From contig CAZMSQ010000007.1 of assembly GCA_964569025.1 (NCBI GenBank), positions 1 to 64,000 on the forward strand: DNA of 64,000 nt, given 5' to 3'. The translations under genes and the position numbers were made by a program. The stretch's first letter is position 1; each line of letters begins with the position of its first letter. Under the pieces are notes generated by a model, which searched no databases, was not told the DNA's origin, and saw only the letters and a program-made list of their open reading frames with translations. This document shows, in pieces, positions 26,685 to 35,474 of this stretch. This DNA comes from CAZMSQ01 sp964569025. GTDB taxonomy: Bacteria; Bacteroidota; Bacteroidia; Chitinophagales; Saprospiraceae.

Positions 26685-27881
26685 TCACCGATAAAAAAAG
26701 AGGGGAAAGGCCTCTCCGGCTTTGAAAGTGTCTTTGCCTCGCGGCAATTGCAGGAAGGCGTCAGCATCCACGAGGTTTGCAAGATCTCCAGATCCATTTC
26801 CTTCAATGGGATGCGCCATGATGTGGCCGTCAGGGGTATAGCTCACACGGACTTGCAGAAAATAGGTCAGGTCTGGCCGAAATGTAAAGTCGTGAGCCAG
26901 GACTCCCACTGGGTGAGGACCCGGAGGGAGACCCATAGATTGGTGCAGCCACGGGATGAAGTACCTGTGAGTACATAAGAAGGAAGACACCGGATTGCCT
27001 GGGAGCGCAAAGACCAGGGCACCCTCCCGGGATTCTCCGAACCAGAAAGGCTTCCCGGGACGCTGACTGATGCGATGGAAGTGTTTTTTGACACCCAATT
27101 CCTCAAGGATGACAGGCAAAAAATCAAACTTGCCCTTTGATACGCCGCCTGAAAGAATGATGACTTCTTCTGAAGCGAGAATTCGCGCCAGTTCAGACCG
27201 GATTTCATCTGGGTTATCCCGAAGATGACTGGTTCGGGCCGTGATGCCGAGTCCGGCAAGGGTGGCCTGTAGACGGTAGACATTCGAGCGACGAATCTGA
27301 TGTGGCAACGGCTGTTCGTGAATGTCAACGAGCTCATCGCCGGTTGAAATGATGATCGTTTTCGGCAGACGGCTCACTTTCACCACGCTGCATCCGAGGG
27401 TGGCCCCAAGGCCAATCTCGGCGGCTGACACCCTGGTGCCGGCCCGAGCTACCAACTCACCAGCCTGTCGGTCAATGCCGCACCGATGAATGTTCTGCCC
27501 ACGCATCACATCGTCAATCAACACCTTTGCTGAGAGGTTTTCGATGTGCAGGTCTTCATATCTGATGACCGTGTCAGTATCTTCTGGAAGGATCCCACCT
27601 GTCATGGCTTCCAAACACGCCTCCGGGTCATTGAGTTTCTGTCTGGGTGAGCCTGCGGCAGCGATGCCTGCAATCGGAAAGGTGCGCTGCCCGCGCTCAA
27701 AGGTGTCAAAGGCAATGGCAATACCGTCCATGGTAATGCGATCGTAAGGGGGCATTGGCCGGTCAGCGATCAGGGGCTCGCGCAATATGCGACCTGCTGC
27801 ATCAATCAGAGCAACCTGCTCTGTTCCGTAGTCTCTGACTGTCGATGAAATAATCTGAAGAGCGTCTTCTACTGTAATCAT
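26685..27881 (-). CDS. moeA: Molybdopterin molybdotransferase MoeA
   Basis: A 398-residue MoeA that inserts molybdate into adenylated molybdopterin. Seen are the N-terminal MITVEDALQIISSTVRD, DRPMPPYDRITMDGIA, GRILPEDTDTVIRYE-type segment, ISTGDELVDI, and the catalytic domain LSGGVSKGKFDFLPVILEELGVKKHFHRISQRPGKPFWFG. It is adjacent to moaA, 10 bases downstream. It is needed for the molybdenum enzyme encoded 7 kb away. The ATG at 27881 is preferred to an upstream TTG. Confidence 0.95.
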   Translation of the reverse strand: MITVEDALQIISSTVRDYGTEQVALIDAAGRILREPLIADRPMPPYDRITMDGIAIAFDTFERGQRTFPIAGIAAAGSPRQKLNDPEACLEAMTGGILPEDTDTVIRYEDLHIENLSAKVLIDDVMRGQNIHRCGIDRQAGELVARAGTRVSAAEIGLGATLGCSVVKVSRLPKTIIISTGDELVDIHEQPLPHQIRRSNVYRLQATLAGLGITARTSHLRDNPDEIRSELARILASEEVIILSGGVSKGKFDFLPVILEELGVKKHFHRISQRPGKPFWFGESREGALVFALPGNPVSSFLCTHRYFIPWLHQSMGLPPGPHPVGVLAHDFTFRPDLTYFLQVRVSYTPDGHIMAHPIEGNGSGDLANLVDADAFLQLPRGKDTFKAGEAFPLFFYR

Positions 27882-27891
27882 GCATGTGGAT

Positions 27892-28881
27892 TTACCCGCC
27901 AATGGTGGCCATTGATTCGCTCACCGGGCGGCCGAAGCGCCGGTCTTGCTCCGCCTCAAACCCGTCTTTGGCCCGATGGCCCAATGCTTCCCGCAAGGCC
28001 TGCGCCACCTGCCGGTCATCGGCCCCGGCCCTCATCAAATCGCGGATGTTGAACACGCCGCTGTCGTATAAGCACGTTTTCAAGATGCCCTGCGGGGTGA
28101 GGCGGATGCGATTGCAACTGCCGCAAAACAGACGACTGTATGCTGCAATAATGCCTACCGTCCCGTTGAAGCCGGGAATGTGATAATTCATTGAAGTGGA
28201 GTGAGGTGGGTCAGGAATTTTTTCGATGTCTGGAAAATGGGCTCTCAAGTGGGCAAGGATGTGGGTGTGATTCCAAACTCCCTGGTCCTCATGAGCCCCC
28301 TCTCCGTTAAACGGCATCTCCTCAATAAACCGAACATCTATCGGACGATTGCTGGCAAGCTCTGTCAGCGGCACGAGGTCTTCGATGTTGCGGCCGTTCA
28401 TGACAACGGTGTTGATTTTTGTGGGAATGCCGTGACTGAGGAGCGCTTCAAGAGTGTCCATGACAGATTGGAAGGAATCTCGCCTTGTTATTGCGAGAAA
28501 CCGCGACGGGTCAAGGCTGTCCAGACTCAGATTCACAGAGTGAATGCCAATTTCCTTGAGTCGTGGCACCAGGCTGGCAGTCAGTGTGCCGTTTGTGGTG
28601 ATGTTGAGCTTTTTGAGCCCTTCAATGGTTGCAATCTTTTCAAGAAACTCGACCATACCCTTTCTCAAAAATGGCTCCCCACCGGTAATCCGTACCTTGT
28701 CAATACCCATCGGCACCATCATGCGGATGAGCCGCTCCATCTCCTCATAACTCAGCAATTCTTCGCGAGCCACATACTTGATACCTTCCTCGGGCATACA
28801 ATAGAAACACCTGAGATTGCAGCGATCCGTCACTGCAAGTCGTACATAGCTTATCTGGCGACCGTGATTATCGTATAGCAT
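27892..28881 (-). CDS. moaA: GTP 3',8-cyclase MoaA
   Basis: A 329-residue radical SAM enzyme that turns GTP into 3',8-cH2GTP, the first step of molybdopterin synthesis. It has the N-terminal cluster CNLRCFYC (C21, C25, C28), the C-terminal cluster motif CGSCNRIRLTPQG and KTCLY, and the conserved C-terminal Gly-Gly (SMATIGG). The start at 28881 is chosen from MLYDNHGRQISYVRLAVTD, the usual family beginning; the reading frame is open to 29010 but the extension has no similarity. It is first in the moaA-moeA pair, divergent from sufS. Confidence 0.96.
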   Translation of the reverse strand: MLYDNHGRQISYVRLAVTDRCNLRCFYCMPEEGIKYVAREELLSYEEMERLIRMMVPMGIDKVRITGGEPFLRKGMVEFLEKIATIEGLKKLNITTNGTLTASLVPRLKEIGIHSVNLSLDSLDPSRFLAITRRDSFQSVMDTLEALLSHGIPTKINTVVMNGRNIEDLVPLTELASNRPIDVRFIEEMPFNGEGAHEDQGVWNHTHILAHLRAHFPDIEKIPDPPHSTSMNYHIPGFNGTVGIIAAYSRLFCGSCNRIRLTPQGILKTCLYDSGVFNIRDLMRAGADDRQVAQALREALGHRAKDGFEAEQDRRFGRPVSESMATIGG

Positions 28882-29056
28882 GGATTCTCTTTTCCTCCCT
28901 CTTTCACACCCTGCACAAATCCCTTTCAGAGGTGTTTTGTTTGGAGAATTTTGAAAAAAAATTCCTAGAAACAGGCGTTTCCAATTCTGGAAGCCCAACA
29001 ATTGGGGCAAATTTGAGGTTTGCCAAGTCAGACAAGATACTCAACTGCGCGAATTC

Positions 29057-30262
29057 ATGCATTATCCGGAGCAAATCCGATTGCAATTTCCACTGCTTGT
29101 CCGGAATCCGGAACTGGCATGGCTAGATAATGCAGCAACAACCCAAAAGCCAGCACAGGTCATTGATGCCATCAGGATGCTGTATGAGTCAGACAATGCC
29201 AACATCAACCGGGGCCTTTATGACATAGCGGTTCGGGCGACTGCCGGGTATGAGTCAGTGAGGAAAGTGGTGGCTGAATTTATCGGCGCCGGTGAGGGCA
29301 ATATTGTCTACACATCAGGCACCACGGGGGGGGTCAATATGGTGGCCCGCTGTTATCTGCAGCCCAAATTGAAGGCTGGAAGTGAGGTTTTGATTTCAGC
29401 AATGGAGCACCATGCCAACTTGATTCCATGGCAAATTGCCTGCAAGAATTCGGGGGCATCGCTTCGGGTCATTCCGATTGATGAAGACGGAGTGCTCAAC
29501 ATGGGGGAATTCCGAAATATGCTTTCTGCGAACACCGCCATGGTGGCCGTCACACATGTTTCCAACACATTGGGTACCGTCAATCCTGTAGAGGAAATCA
29601 TCGAGCTGGCTCATTCAGTAGGAGCCAGAGTGCTGGTGGATGCAGCACAGAGTATCGCCCACTATCCGATAGATGTAAGCGAAATGAACGCTGATTTTTT
29701 GGCATTTTCAGCTCACAAAATGTTCGGGCCTACAGGAATTGGGGTACTTTACGGGAAAGAAGAGGTGCTTTCGGAAATGGAGCCTCCAAATTACGGTGGC
29801 GACATGATACGGACGGTGAGCTATCAGGATTGCACGCTTGCTGACATACCCCGCCGCCTTGAGGCTGGAACCCCACATGTCGCAGGTGTTTTTGGTCTGG
29901 GTGAGGCCATACGATTCATACAGCATCTCGACCGAACTGCTGTGCGAGAATCGCTTCACGACCTGACTACCTATGCTACTGAACAGCTGCTTGGGGTCAA
30001 CGGGGTAACACTCATTGGCCGCGCCCCATCTAAAAGCTCTATACTTTCTTTTACCGCACCCGGTGTCCACCCACACGATATGGCTACCGTGCTCGGAACC
30101 CGGCAAATTGCAGTCAGGGCTGGCCATCACTGTACGCAGCCACTCATGAATCACTTCGGAATCTCCGGAACCACAAGGGCATCGATAAGCATTTACAACA
30201 CCCGCGATGAAATCGACCGTCTTGTAAGTGGAGTGCGGGACGCAATTAATTTTTTTTCATGA
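29057..30262 (+). CDS. sufS: Cysteine desulfurase SufS
   Basis: A 401-residue class II cysteine desulfurase: PLP lysine K221 in AFSAHKMFGPTGIG, DNAATTQKP near residue 28 and the persulfide cysteine in RAGHHCTQPLMNHFG. It takes sulfur from cysteine to pass to a partner. The 4-base ATGA overlap with sufU makes SufU its likely acceptor, as in the SufS/SufU pair of Firmicutes. The pair sits inside molybdenum-cofactor genes and has no sufBCD nearby, so a second role as sulfur donor for MoaD or CO dehydrogenase maturation is plausible (inference). Confidence 0.94.
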   Translation: MHYPEQIRLQFPLLVRNPELAWLDNAATTQKPAQVIDAIRMLYESDNANINRGLYDIAVRATAGYESVRKVVAEFIGAGEGNIVYTSGTTGGVNMVARCYLQPKLKAGSEVLISAMEHHANLIPWQIACKNSGASLRVIPIDEDGVLNMGEFRNMLSANTAMVAVTHVSNTLGTVNPVEEIIELAHSVGARVLVDAAQSIAHYPIDVSEMNADFLAFSAHKMFGPTGIGVLYGKEEVLSEMEPPNYGGDMIRTVSYQDCTLADIPRRLEAGTPHVAGVFGLGEAIRFIQHLDRTAVRESLHDLTTYATEQLLGVNGVTLIGRAPSKSSILSFTAPGVHPHDMATVLGTRQIAVRAGHHCTQPLMNHFGISGTTRASISIYNTRDEIDRLVSGVRDAINFFS

Positions 30263-30693
30263 ACGATCGACTGCAAGAGTTATACAAATCCGTTATTTTG
30301 GCCCATCATAAAAATCCGGTCGGGTTTGGGCCTCTTGCCGAGCACGTGCAAGTCGTTGAAGCAACCAACACCATGTGTGGTGACACCTTTCGGGTAGGGG
30401 TCTCAATTCAGGGTGATGCGCTCACAGATCTGGGTTTTGAAGGGCATGGGTGCGCCATATCAAGAGCTTCCGCATCCGTTTTGGTCAAGCATCTGAGCGG
30501 GCAAAACCTGAAAGCAGCTCGTGGCATATGTGAAGAGTTTCTCAAAGTCGTCGACCCCGAGTGTCAGAATAATCCGGCAACCTCAGACGATTTCGAAGCG
30601 TTTGCTGCTACTCGGGAATTTCCGGGCCGGCACACCTGCGCAGCTCTTGTCTGGGAGAAAATGCTTGAATATCTTATCGCAACAGCAGAATGA
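30259..30693 (+). CDS. sufU: SufU-type sulfur carrier / Fe-S assembly protein
   Basis: A 144-residue IscU-like protein of the SufU type: conserved C40-G-D42, C65 in GHGCAIS and C127 in GRHTC match the zinc/metal site of SufU, along with the SufU-length insertion between CGD and GHGC. SufU accepts persulfide from SufS. It starts at the ATGA overlap with sufS and ends 12 bases before moaD. SufU is best known from Gram-positives; it also occurs in some Bacteroidota. Confidence 0.9.
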   Translation: MNDRLQELYKSVILAHHKNPVGFGPLAEHVQVVEATNTMCGDTFRVGVSIQGDALTDLGFEGHGCAISRASASVLVKHLSGQNLKAARGICEEFLKVVDPECQNNPATSDDFEAFAATREFPGRHTCAALVWEKMLEYLIATAE

Positions 30694-30705
30694 ATAATCA
30701 AACAA

Positions 30706-30951
30706 ATGATGAAAATTCATATCCTCGCCTTCGGAATTGCCAAAGATATTCTCGGGAATTCACAAGCTGTACTTGAGGTTTCAGAAGGAACAACCATTGC
30801 CGGGCTGAAAGATATTCTGACAGCTACTTACCCCGATTTTTCCCGACTACGTTCCCTGCGCATCGCGCTGAATGAAGAATATCAGGATGACTCCCGGGTG
30901 CTGGTTGCAGAAGACGAGGTGGTCATTATCCCGCCGGTCAGTGGGGGGTGA
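30706..30951 (+). CDS. moaD: Molybdopterin synthase small subunit MoaD
   Basis: An 81-residue ubiquitin-like sulfur carrier ending in PPVSGG; the C-terminal Gly-Gly is adenylated and thiocarboxylated to deliver sulfur to the dithiolene of molybdopterin. MKIHILAFGIAKDILG and VAEDEVVIIPPVSGG are typical. Its TGA overlaps a GTG in frame with moaE (GTGA). It directly follows sufU, so sulfur supply and carrier are cotranscribed. MoaC, MoeB and MogA are not in the window. Confidence 0.94.
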   Translation: MMKIHILAFGIAKDILGNSQAVLEVSEGTTIAGLKDILTATYPDFSRLRSLRIALNEEYQDDSRVLVAEDEVVIIPPVSGG

Positions 30952-30977
30952 TTGAGAATGAGAATGAATGTTGCGGC

Positions 30978-31394
30978 ATGATTGATATCAGGATAAAATC
31001 AGAGGCGCTTCGCCCCGAAGAATGCATTGCCCTTACTGCATCTGAACAGGCAGGTGGCACTGCTCTGTTCATTGGAACAGTCCGGAATCAGACAGCTGGT
31101 AAGGCAGTGGTACGACTTGAGTTTGAGTCGTATGAGCCCATGGCCGTTTCCGAAATGAGGAAGATTGCTGAGGCTGTTCAAGAGAAATGGGCCGCGGAGA
31201 AAGTGTGCATCCATCACCGGGTCGGTTCACTGAGCATCGGAGATATTGCGGTCATCATTTCAGTGGCAACGCCCCACAGGAAAGCTGCGTTTGAGGCGTG
31301 CCAATACGCCATAGATACACTGAAAGAGACCGTACCAATCTGGAAAAAGGAAATTTTCACGGATGGAGAAGTCTGGGTGGCTGCGCATCCCTGA
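30978..31394 (+). CDS. moaE: Molybdopterin synthase catalytic subunit MoaE
   Basis: A 138-residue MoaE with the active-site segments TVRNQTAGKAVVRLEFESYEPMA and VCIHHRVGSLSIGDIAVIISVATPHRKAAFEACQYAIDTLKETVPIWKKE (conserved arginine/histidine/lysine). It joins thiocarboxylated MoaD to precursor Z to form molybdopterin. The ATG at 30978 begins MIDIRIKSE; a GTG at 30948 that overlaps the moaD stop would add ten residues (MIENENECCG) and cannot be excluded. The gene is convergent with the xdhC-like gene. Confidence 0.93.
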   Translation: MIDIRIKSEALRPEECIALTASEQAGGTALFIGTVRNQTAGKAVVRLEFESYEPMAVSEMRKIAEAVQEKWAAEKVCIHHRVGSLSIGDIAVIISVATPHRKAAFEACQYAIDTLKETVPIWKKEIFTDGEVWVAAHP

Positions 31395-31543
31395 GCCACA
31401 TTGCCCGCTTTCAAAGGCGCAAAAATTTCTTTCTTCGGTAAAATCAGGACATTGAGACCGTAACAATGCGCCGCTTTAGGAAGCGAGCAATAATGTCTGA
31501 ATTGGGAGAAAAAATCCACGAATTCAGCCATGAATCATTCATT

Positions 31544-32590
31544 CTAAGATCGCTGCACATAGCGATTTTTTTCACGAATCATTTCCCCCAAAATGGCCAG
31601 TGCAATTTCACGCGGGGTACGTGCATTGATGTCAAGGCCGATTGGCGCATGAATTCTATTGAGTATTTCTTCGTCAAACCCCCCATCCTGAAGTCGTTTT
31701 ATTCGTTTTGCGTGCGTTCGCTTGCTTCCAAGGGCTCCGATATAGGCGACTTGAGAGGGAAGGAGAATACGAAGAGCATCGTCATCAATTTTTGGATCGT
31801 GAGATAACACCACAGCCCACGTGTATGGGTCAAGGTCGATATCCGAAAGCACTTCAGATGGGTAGCGGACGAACAATTCGTCGGGGGCAACCGGGAAACT
31901 GGTTTTGTCCGCAAACGCTCCGCGCGGGTCAATGACGGTGACATGAAAGTCAAACTGAGTGGCGAGCGCTACCAGATCTGAGGTGATGTGGGCCGCCCCG
32001 ATGATCAGCAACCTTGGCTTGGGTGCAAAGACTTGAAGGAAAAATTCCCGGCCATCCTCATCTGCAGTGGCGATATGACGACGCTCACGATAAGCAGTAA
32101 GTGCCTCATCGGTTAATGACAGTGTGAGTTTGTCACCTACGATTTTGCCATCAGGAAAAACCACGGTATGACTCGTCGGACCATCAGCAAGGGAAGTGAC
32201 CAATACACATCCGCGATCCTGGTCAAATCCCTCTCGAAGAGCTTTCCAAACAGCTCTTGATGCCTCCCGTTTGTCAAAAGCAACAAATGGCTCCAGGTAA
32301 ACCTGAATTTTGCCTCCGCAACTCAATCCGACAGCCCATGCATCTTCATCAGCGACCCCATATGCAAGTCGTTTCCCCTCCCCGCTTTCGATGAGAGGAA
32401 TTGCCTCCCGCACAACGGCGGTCTCCACACAGCCTCCACTGACAGAGCCAGCCATATCCATGGCTTTGGTAATCAGCATAGATGACCCAACAGGGCGAGG
32501 CGAAGAGCCCCAGGTCCGAATGACGGTCGCCACAGCAAAAGGCGTTTTTTTTTCAATCCATTGATCAATTTGCGACAACAATTCTCTCAT
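31544..32590 (-). CDS. XdhC/CoxI-family molybdenum enzyme maturation protein
   Basis: A 348-residue XdhC-CoxI protein. The N-terminal XdhC domain has WGSSPRPVGSSMLI and GSVSGGCVETAVVREA; the C-terminal Rossmann domain is PRLLIIGAAHITSDLVALATQFDFHVTVIDPRGAF followed by the LGSKRTHAKR and GLDINARTPREIALAILGEMI signatures. XdhC-family proteins bind and sulfurate the molybdenum cofactor before insertion. It is the first of two in the window (the other is the CoxF-YHS protein) and is oriented against moaE. In O. carboxidovorans nomenclature it would be CoxI-like. Confidence 0.9.
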   Translation of the reverse strand: MRELLSQIDQWIEKKTPFAVATVIRTWGSSPRPVGSSMLITKAMDMAGSVSGGCVETAVVREAIPLIESGEGKRLAYGVADEDAWAVGLSCGGKIQVYLEPFVAFDKREASRAVWKALREGFDQDRGCVLVTSLADGPTSHTVVFPDGKIVGDKLTLSLTDEALTAYRERRHIATADEDGREFFLQVFAPKPRLLIIGAAHITSDLVALATQFDFHVTVIDPRGAFADKTSFPVAPDELFVRYPSEVLSDIDLDPYTWAVVLSHDPKIDDDALRILLPSQVAYIGALGSKRTHAKRIKRLQDGGFDEEILNRIHAPIGLDINARTPREIALAILGEMIREKNRYVQRS

Positions 32591-32660
32591 TCGTGAGTTA
32601 TTTAGAACAAAATTTCTAATTATCGGCAAAAACAGCCGGTCTCTGTGGAAAGTTCAACCC

Positions 32661-33128
32661 ATGCAAGCTGTCAAAAAGAATTGTGCCTGCAAAGCGACTG
32701 CGCCATCAATGGGGCGGAAAAAAGCCCTTCCATTGGTATTCGGTCTCATTGTAGCCATTCTGCCAAAGTGTCCTTTCTGTGTGCTGGCCTGGTCGAGTGC
32801 CATCACCTTATGCAGCGGCGACACAATGTACAATCATACAGCCTTATGGACATCATGGATTTCTGTCGGTCTTGCGCTGTGTACTCTATTGCTGGTCCTG
32901 TGGAATTACCGGGGCACCCGCACACTCGTGGCCGCAGCACTTGTTGCGGCAGGCTGTGCACTCCTGCTTCGTGCTGAATGGATAACCGGAAGTCTGCCAA
33001 CGTACTACTTTGGAACGACACTACTCCTTGGTGGGGTCTGGGTGAATGGAAACCTCCTTCCGCTGATTCGTCAATGGGTCATTCCGGGAGCATTTGATAC
33101 CGAAACGCTGAGAAACGAAAATTCGTGA
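32661..33128 (+). CDS. Small integral membrane protein with CPFC motif
   Basis: A 155-residue protein with about four transmembrane helices and an N-terminal cysteine-rich stretch (NCACKATAP) and CPFC near residue 37. It resembles small MerC/DsbB-like membrane proteins in style but no family is certain. Its stop overlaps the start of the MoaD/ThiS-like gene (33125-33128), giving translational coupling. A metal or thiol transport role in the adjacent maturation pathway can be imagined but the sequence does not show it. Confidence 0.62.
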   Translation: MQAVKKNCACKATAPSMGRKKALPLVFGLIVAILPKCPFCVLAWSSAITLCSGDTMYNHTALWTSWISVGLALCTLLLVLWNYRGTRTLVAAALVAAGCALLLRAEWITGSLPTYYFGTTLLLGGVWVNGNLLPLIRQWVIPGAFDTETLRNENS

Positions 33129-33400
33129 TGCAAACTGTGCATTTTACATCTGCCCTCAAGCGGTTTTTTCCTGATATTGAACCACAACACGTCGAAGGCC
33201 AGACCGTCGCAGAAGTGCTGGATAGGCTTGAAACCCAATATCCCGGACTCAAATCATATCTCGTTACGGAAAATGGTGCGCTTCGTAAGCACATCAACAT
33301 TTTTGTAGACGGCGACTTGATTTCAGACCGAGATACGCTGACTGATCAGTTAGGCCAGAGTCAGGATATTCTCATTTTTCAAGCTCTCTCCGGAGGGTAA
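33125..33400 (+). CDS. MoaD/ThiS-family ubiquitin-like sulfur carrier (second copy)
   Basis: A 91-residue beta-grasp protein with ALKRFFPDIEPQHVEGQTVAEVLDRLETQYPGLKSYL and C-terminal QALSGG, the Gly-Gly tail needed for thiocarboxylation. It is a different branch from MoaD at 30706 (longer, with GALRKHINIFVDGDLISDRDTL). The start overlaps the membrane gene by 4 bases and the following propeller gene begins immediately after its stop. It probably acts as a sulfur donor or protein modifier for its neighbours; the partner is unknown. Confidence 0.85.
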   Translation: MMQTVHFTSALKRFFPDIEPQHVEGQTVAEVLDRLETQYPGLKSYLVTENGALRKHINIFVDGDLISDRDTLTDQLGQSQDILIFQALSGG

Positions 33401-34504
33401 ATGCTATGTGCTGAAATGAACCGCAAACTTCTCGTGGCAACGTCAAAAGGTCTGGTTGTTTGGGACCGAAAAGGGCAAAAGGAATGGGTCGTCAGAGATG
33501 TCCACTTTCAGGGATTTCCAGTTTCGGTCATTTATGCAGACACCCGGCATCAAGTGTGGTGGGCTGGGGTCTCTCACCGGCACTGGGGTCAGAAATTGCA
33601 TCGGTCGTTTGATGAGGGTAAGACATGGGATGAAATGCCTGTGCCTGCATACCCTGACAAAGCCGAGTGGCGACCCGGAAAGGCTGCAGTCCTTAAGAAA
33701 GTGTGGACGATCAGCAGTGCAGGCCCGGATAAGCCTGAAGGACTGTGGGTTGGCACAGAACCAGGAGGATTGTTTTACAGCAATGACTACGGACAATCAT
33801 ATACACTGGTTGAGAGTCTGTGGAATATGCCGGGCCGTATGGACCCAACCCAATGGTTTGGGGCAGGGCGCGATTTGCCGTTTATCCATTCCGTGGTAGT
33901 TGATCCGGCTGACAGCGATCATGTGTATATCGCGGTGAGCTGCGCTGGAATCTTCGAAACCACCGATGGCGGAGCAACGTGGGCAGCGAAGAATAAAGGA
34001 CTCATCGCAGCCTATCTTCCGGACCCGCATGCTGAACAGGGCCATGACCCACATCTGCTGCTGGCTTGTACCTCCCACCCAAACGTGCTTTGGCAGCAAA
34101 ACCACTGTGGGGTCTTCCGGACAGAAAATGGAGGGCAGCACTGGTCGGATGTGTCAGATCCCAGAGGGTATGTGCATTATGGGTTTGCGCTCGCAGTAGA
34201 TGAAAGTGATCCGCTCTCAGCCTGGGTGATTCCTGCAATGAGCGATGATCAGCGCGTTCCGCCAAATCTGGCACTCCGGGTCTGCCGGACCAGAGATGGC
34301 GGAAAAACCTGGCAATCGCTTACCTCCGGATTGCCCGGAGAATGCTGTTTTGACATTGTCTTTCGACATGCTTTGGCTCGGCAGGGCTCATGCATGGCCT
34401 TCGGGTCAACCACCGGGAATCTGTTTTTCTCAGATAATGACGGAGACTCATGGACGTGCCTGAGCCATGTGTTGGGCAGAGTCGAAACCGTTACTTTTGC
34501 TTGA
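33401..34504 (+). CDS. BNR/YCF48-like beta-propeller protein
   Basis: A 367-residue protein without a signal peptide and with about five BNR repeats (S-x-D-x-G-x-T-W): SFDEGKTWDEM, SNDYGQSYTL, TTDGGATWAA, RTENGGQHWSD, TRDGGKTWQSL and SDNDGDSWTC. It resembles exo-alpha-sialidase/VPS10-type propellers but lacks catalytic evidence, so the enzymatic activity is unknown. It begins at the base after the stop of the MoaD/ThiS-like gene, and similar ThiS-like plus propeller pairs occur in other bacteria. A start at 33416 (MNRKLLVAT) is also possible. The coxM promoter lies in its 3' end. Confidence 0.8.
   Translation: MLCAEMNRKLLVATSKGLVVWDRKGQKEWVVRDVHFQGFPVSVIYADTRHQVWWAGVSHRHWGQKLHRSFDEGKTWDEMPVPAYPDKAEWRPGKAAVLKKVWTISSAGPDKPEGLWVGTEPGGLFYSNDYGQSYTLVESLWNMPGRMDPTQWFGAGRDLPFIHSVVVDPADSDHVYIAVSCAGIFETTDGGATWAAKNKGLIAAYLPDPHAEQGHDPHLLLACTSHPNVLWQQNHCGVFRTENGGQHWSDVSDPRGYVHYGFALAVDESDPLSAWVIPAMSDDQRVPPNLALRVCRTRDGGKTWQSLTSGLPGECCFDIVFRHALARQGSCMAFGSTTGNLFFSDNDGDSWTCLSHVLGRVETVTFA
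34472..34499 (+). promoter_or_regulatory. Promoter of the cox operon
   Basis: A -33 TTG (34472-34474) and an exact -7 box TACTTTTG (34492-34499) with 17 bases between lie at the end of the propeller gene. The predicted start leaves an AT-rich leader of about 70 bases before coxM at 34580, so the cox genes probably have their own promoter. Confidence 0.5.
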
Positions 34505-34579
34505 AAAATTCTATTTTTAGAAAATAAATTCTAATTTCGAAATCTATTTTATTCATTTACCTTCTTAAATCTACACACC

Positions 34580-35449
34580 ATGATACCTGCTGCTTTTGAC
34601 TACGCCGCCCCTGGGACGCTGGAGGAAGCCTTCGCGTTGCTGGAGGAGTACGGCGATGAAGCCAAGATTCTGGCAGGTGGCCACAGCCTGATTCCAATGA
34701 TGAAGCTGCGATTTGCAGAGCCCGGGCGGTTGATTGACATCAACAACATCCCGGGGCTTTCATACATCAAGGAAGAGGATGGTTACCTGAAAATCGGGGC
34801 AATGACCAGAGAATCCGACCTTGAAAGGTCCGATCTTATCCCGGGGAAATATCAGATTTTCCTCGATGCCAGTAAGTTGATTGCTGACCCTCAGGTGCGG
34901 AATATGGGTACGATTGGGGGCAATATTGCACATGGAGATGCGGCAAATGACCATCCTGCAGTTATGCTGGCAATGCGGGCAGAAGTGGTCATCAGCAGTT
35001 CGGAAGGATCGCGGGTTGTGCCGATCGATGAGTTTTTCTATGGCTTCTACATGACAGCTGTGCAACCTCACGAAATTCTGACAGAAATCAGAATTCCAAT
35101 ACCGGGGCAGCATACCGGCAATGCATATCACAAACTTGAGCGCAAGGTCGGCGATTATGCAACAGCTGGCGTGGCAGCACAAATCGGTATGGATGCGCAA
35201 GGGGTTTGCACCTATGCCGGAATCGGGCTCACAAATGTCAATCCGGTGCCGATGGTTGCATCTCGTTCAGAGGAACTGTTGAAAGGCAATGTACTCACTG
35301 ATGATCTCATCGCACAAGCTGCTCAGTATGCATCAGAAGATTGCAATCCTTCATCAGACCTCCGTGGTGACGAAGATTTTAAGCGCGAAATGGTCAAAGT
35401 ATTGACCAAGCGCATCATCAATAAAGCCATTGAAAGGGCGAAAGGGTAA
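34580..35449 (+). CDS. coxM: CO dehydrogenase medium (FAD) subunit CoxM
   Basis: A 289-residue FAD-binding subunit of a molybdenum hydroxylase. The two flavin motifs AGGHS (32-36, continuing LIPMMKLRFAEPG) and TIGGN (111-115) are present. Electrons pass from the iron-sulfur subunit to FAD and on to the acceptor. The order M-S-L of the operon is that of form I CO dehydrogenases, whereas form II usually has S-L-M. It precedes coxS by 25 bases. The start at 34580 follows the conserved YAAPGTLEEA N-terminus. Confidence 0.92.
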   Translation: MIPAAFDYAAPGTLEEAFALLEEYGDEAKILAGGHSLIPMMKLRFAEPGRLIDINNIPGLSYIKEEDGYLKIGAMTRESDLERSDLIPGKYQIFLDASKLIADPQVRNMGTIGGNIAHGDAANDHPAVMLAMRAEVVISSSEGSRVVPIDEFFYGFYMTAVQPHEILTEIRIPIPGQHTGNAYHKLERKVGDYATAGVAAQIGMDAQGVCTYAGIGLTNVNPVPMVASRSEELLKGNVLTDDLIAQAAQYASEDCNPSSDLRGDEDFKREMVKVLTKRIINKAIERAKG

Positions 35450-35474
35450 TTATTTCAGACTAAAATCTCATCAG

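Noticed and set aside
29057..30693. NifS/NifU of a nitrogenase system
   Set aside because: The cysteine desulfurase is class II SufS type and the scaffold has SufU spacing; no nif genes are present.
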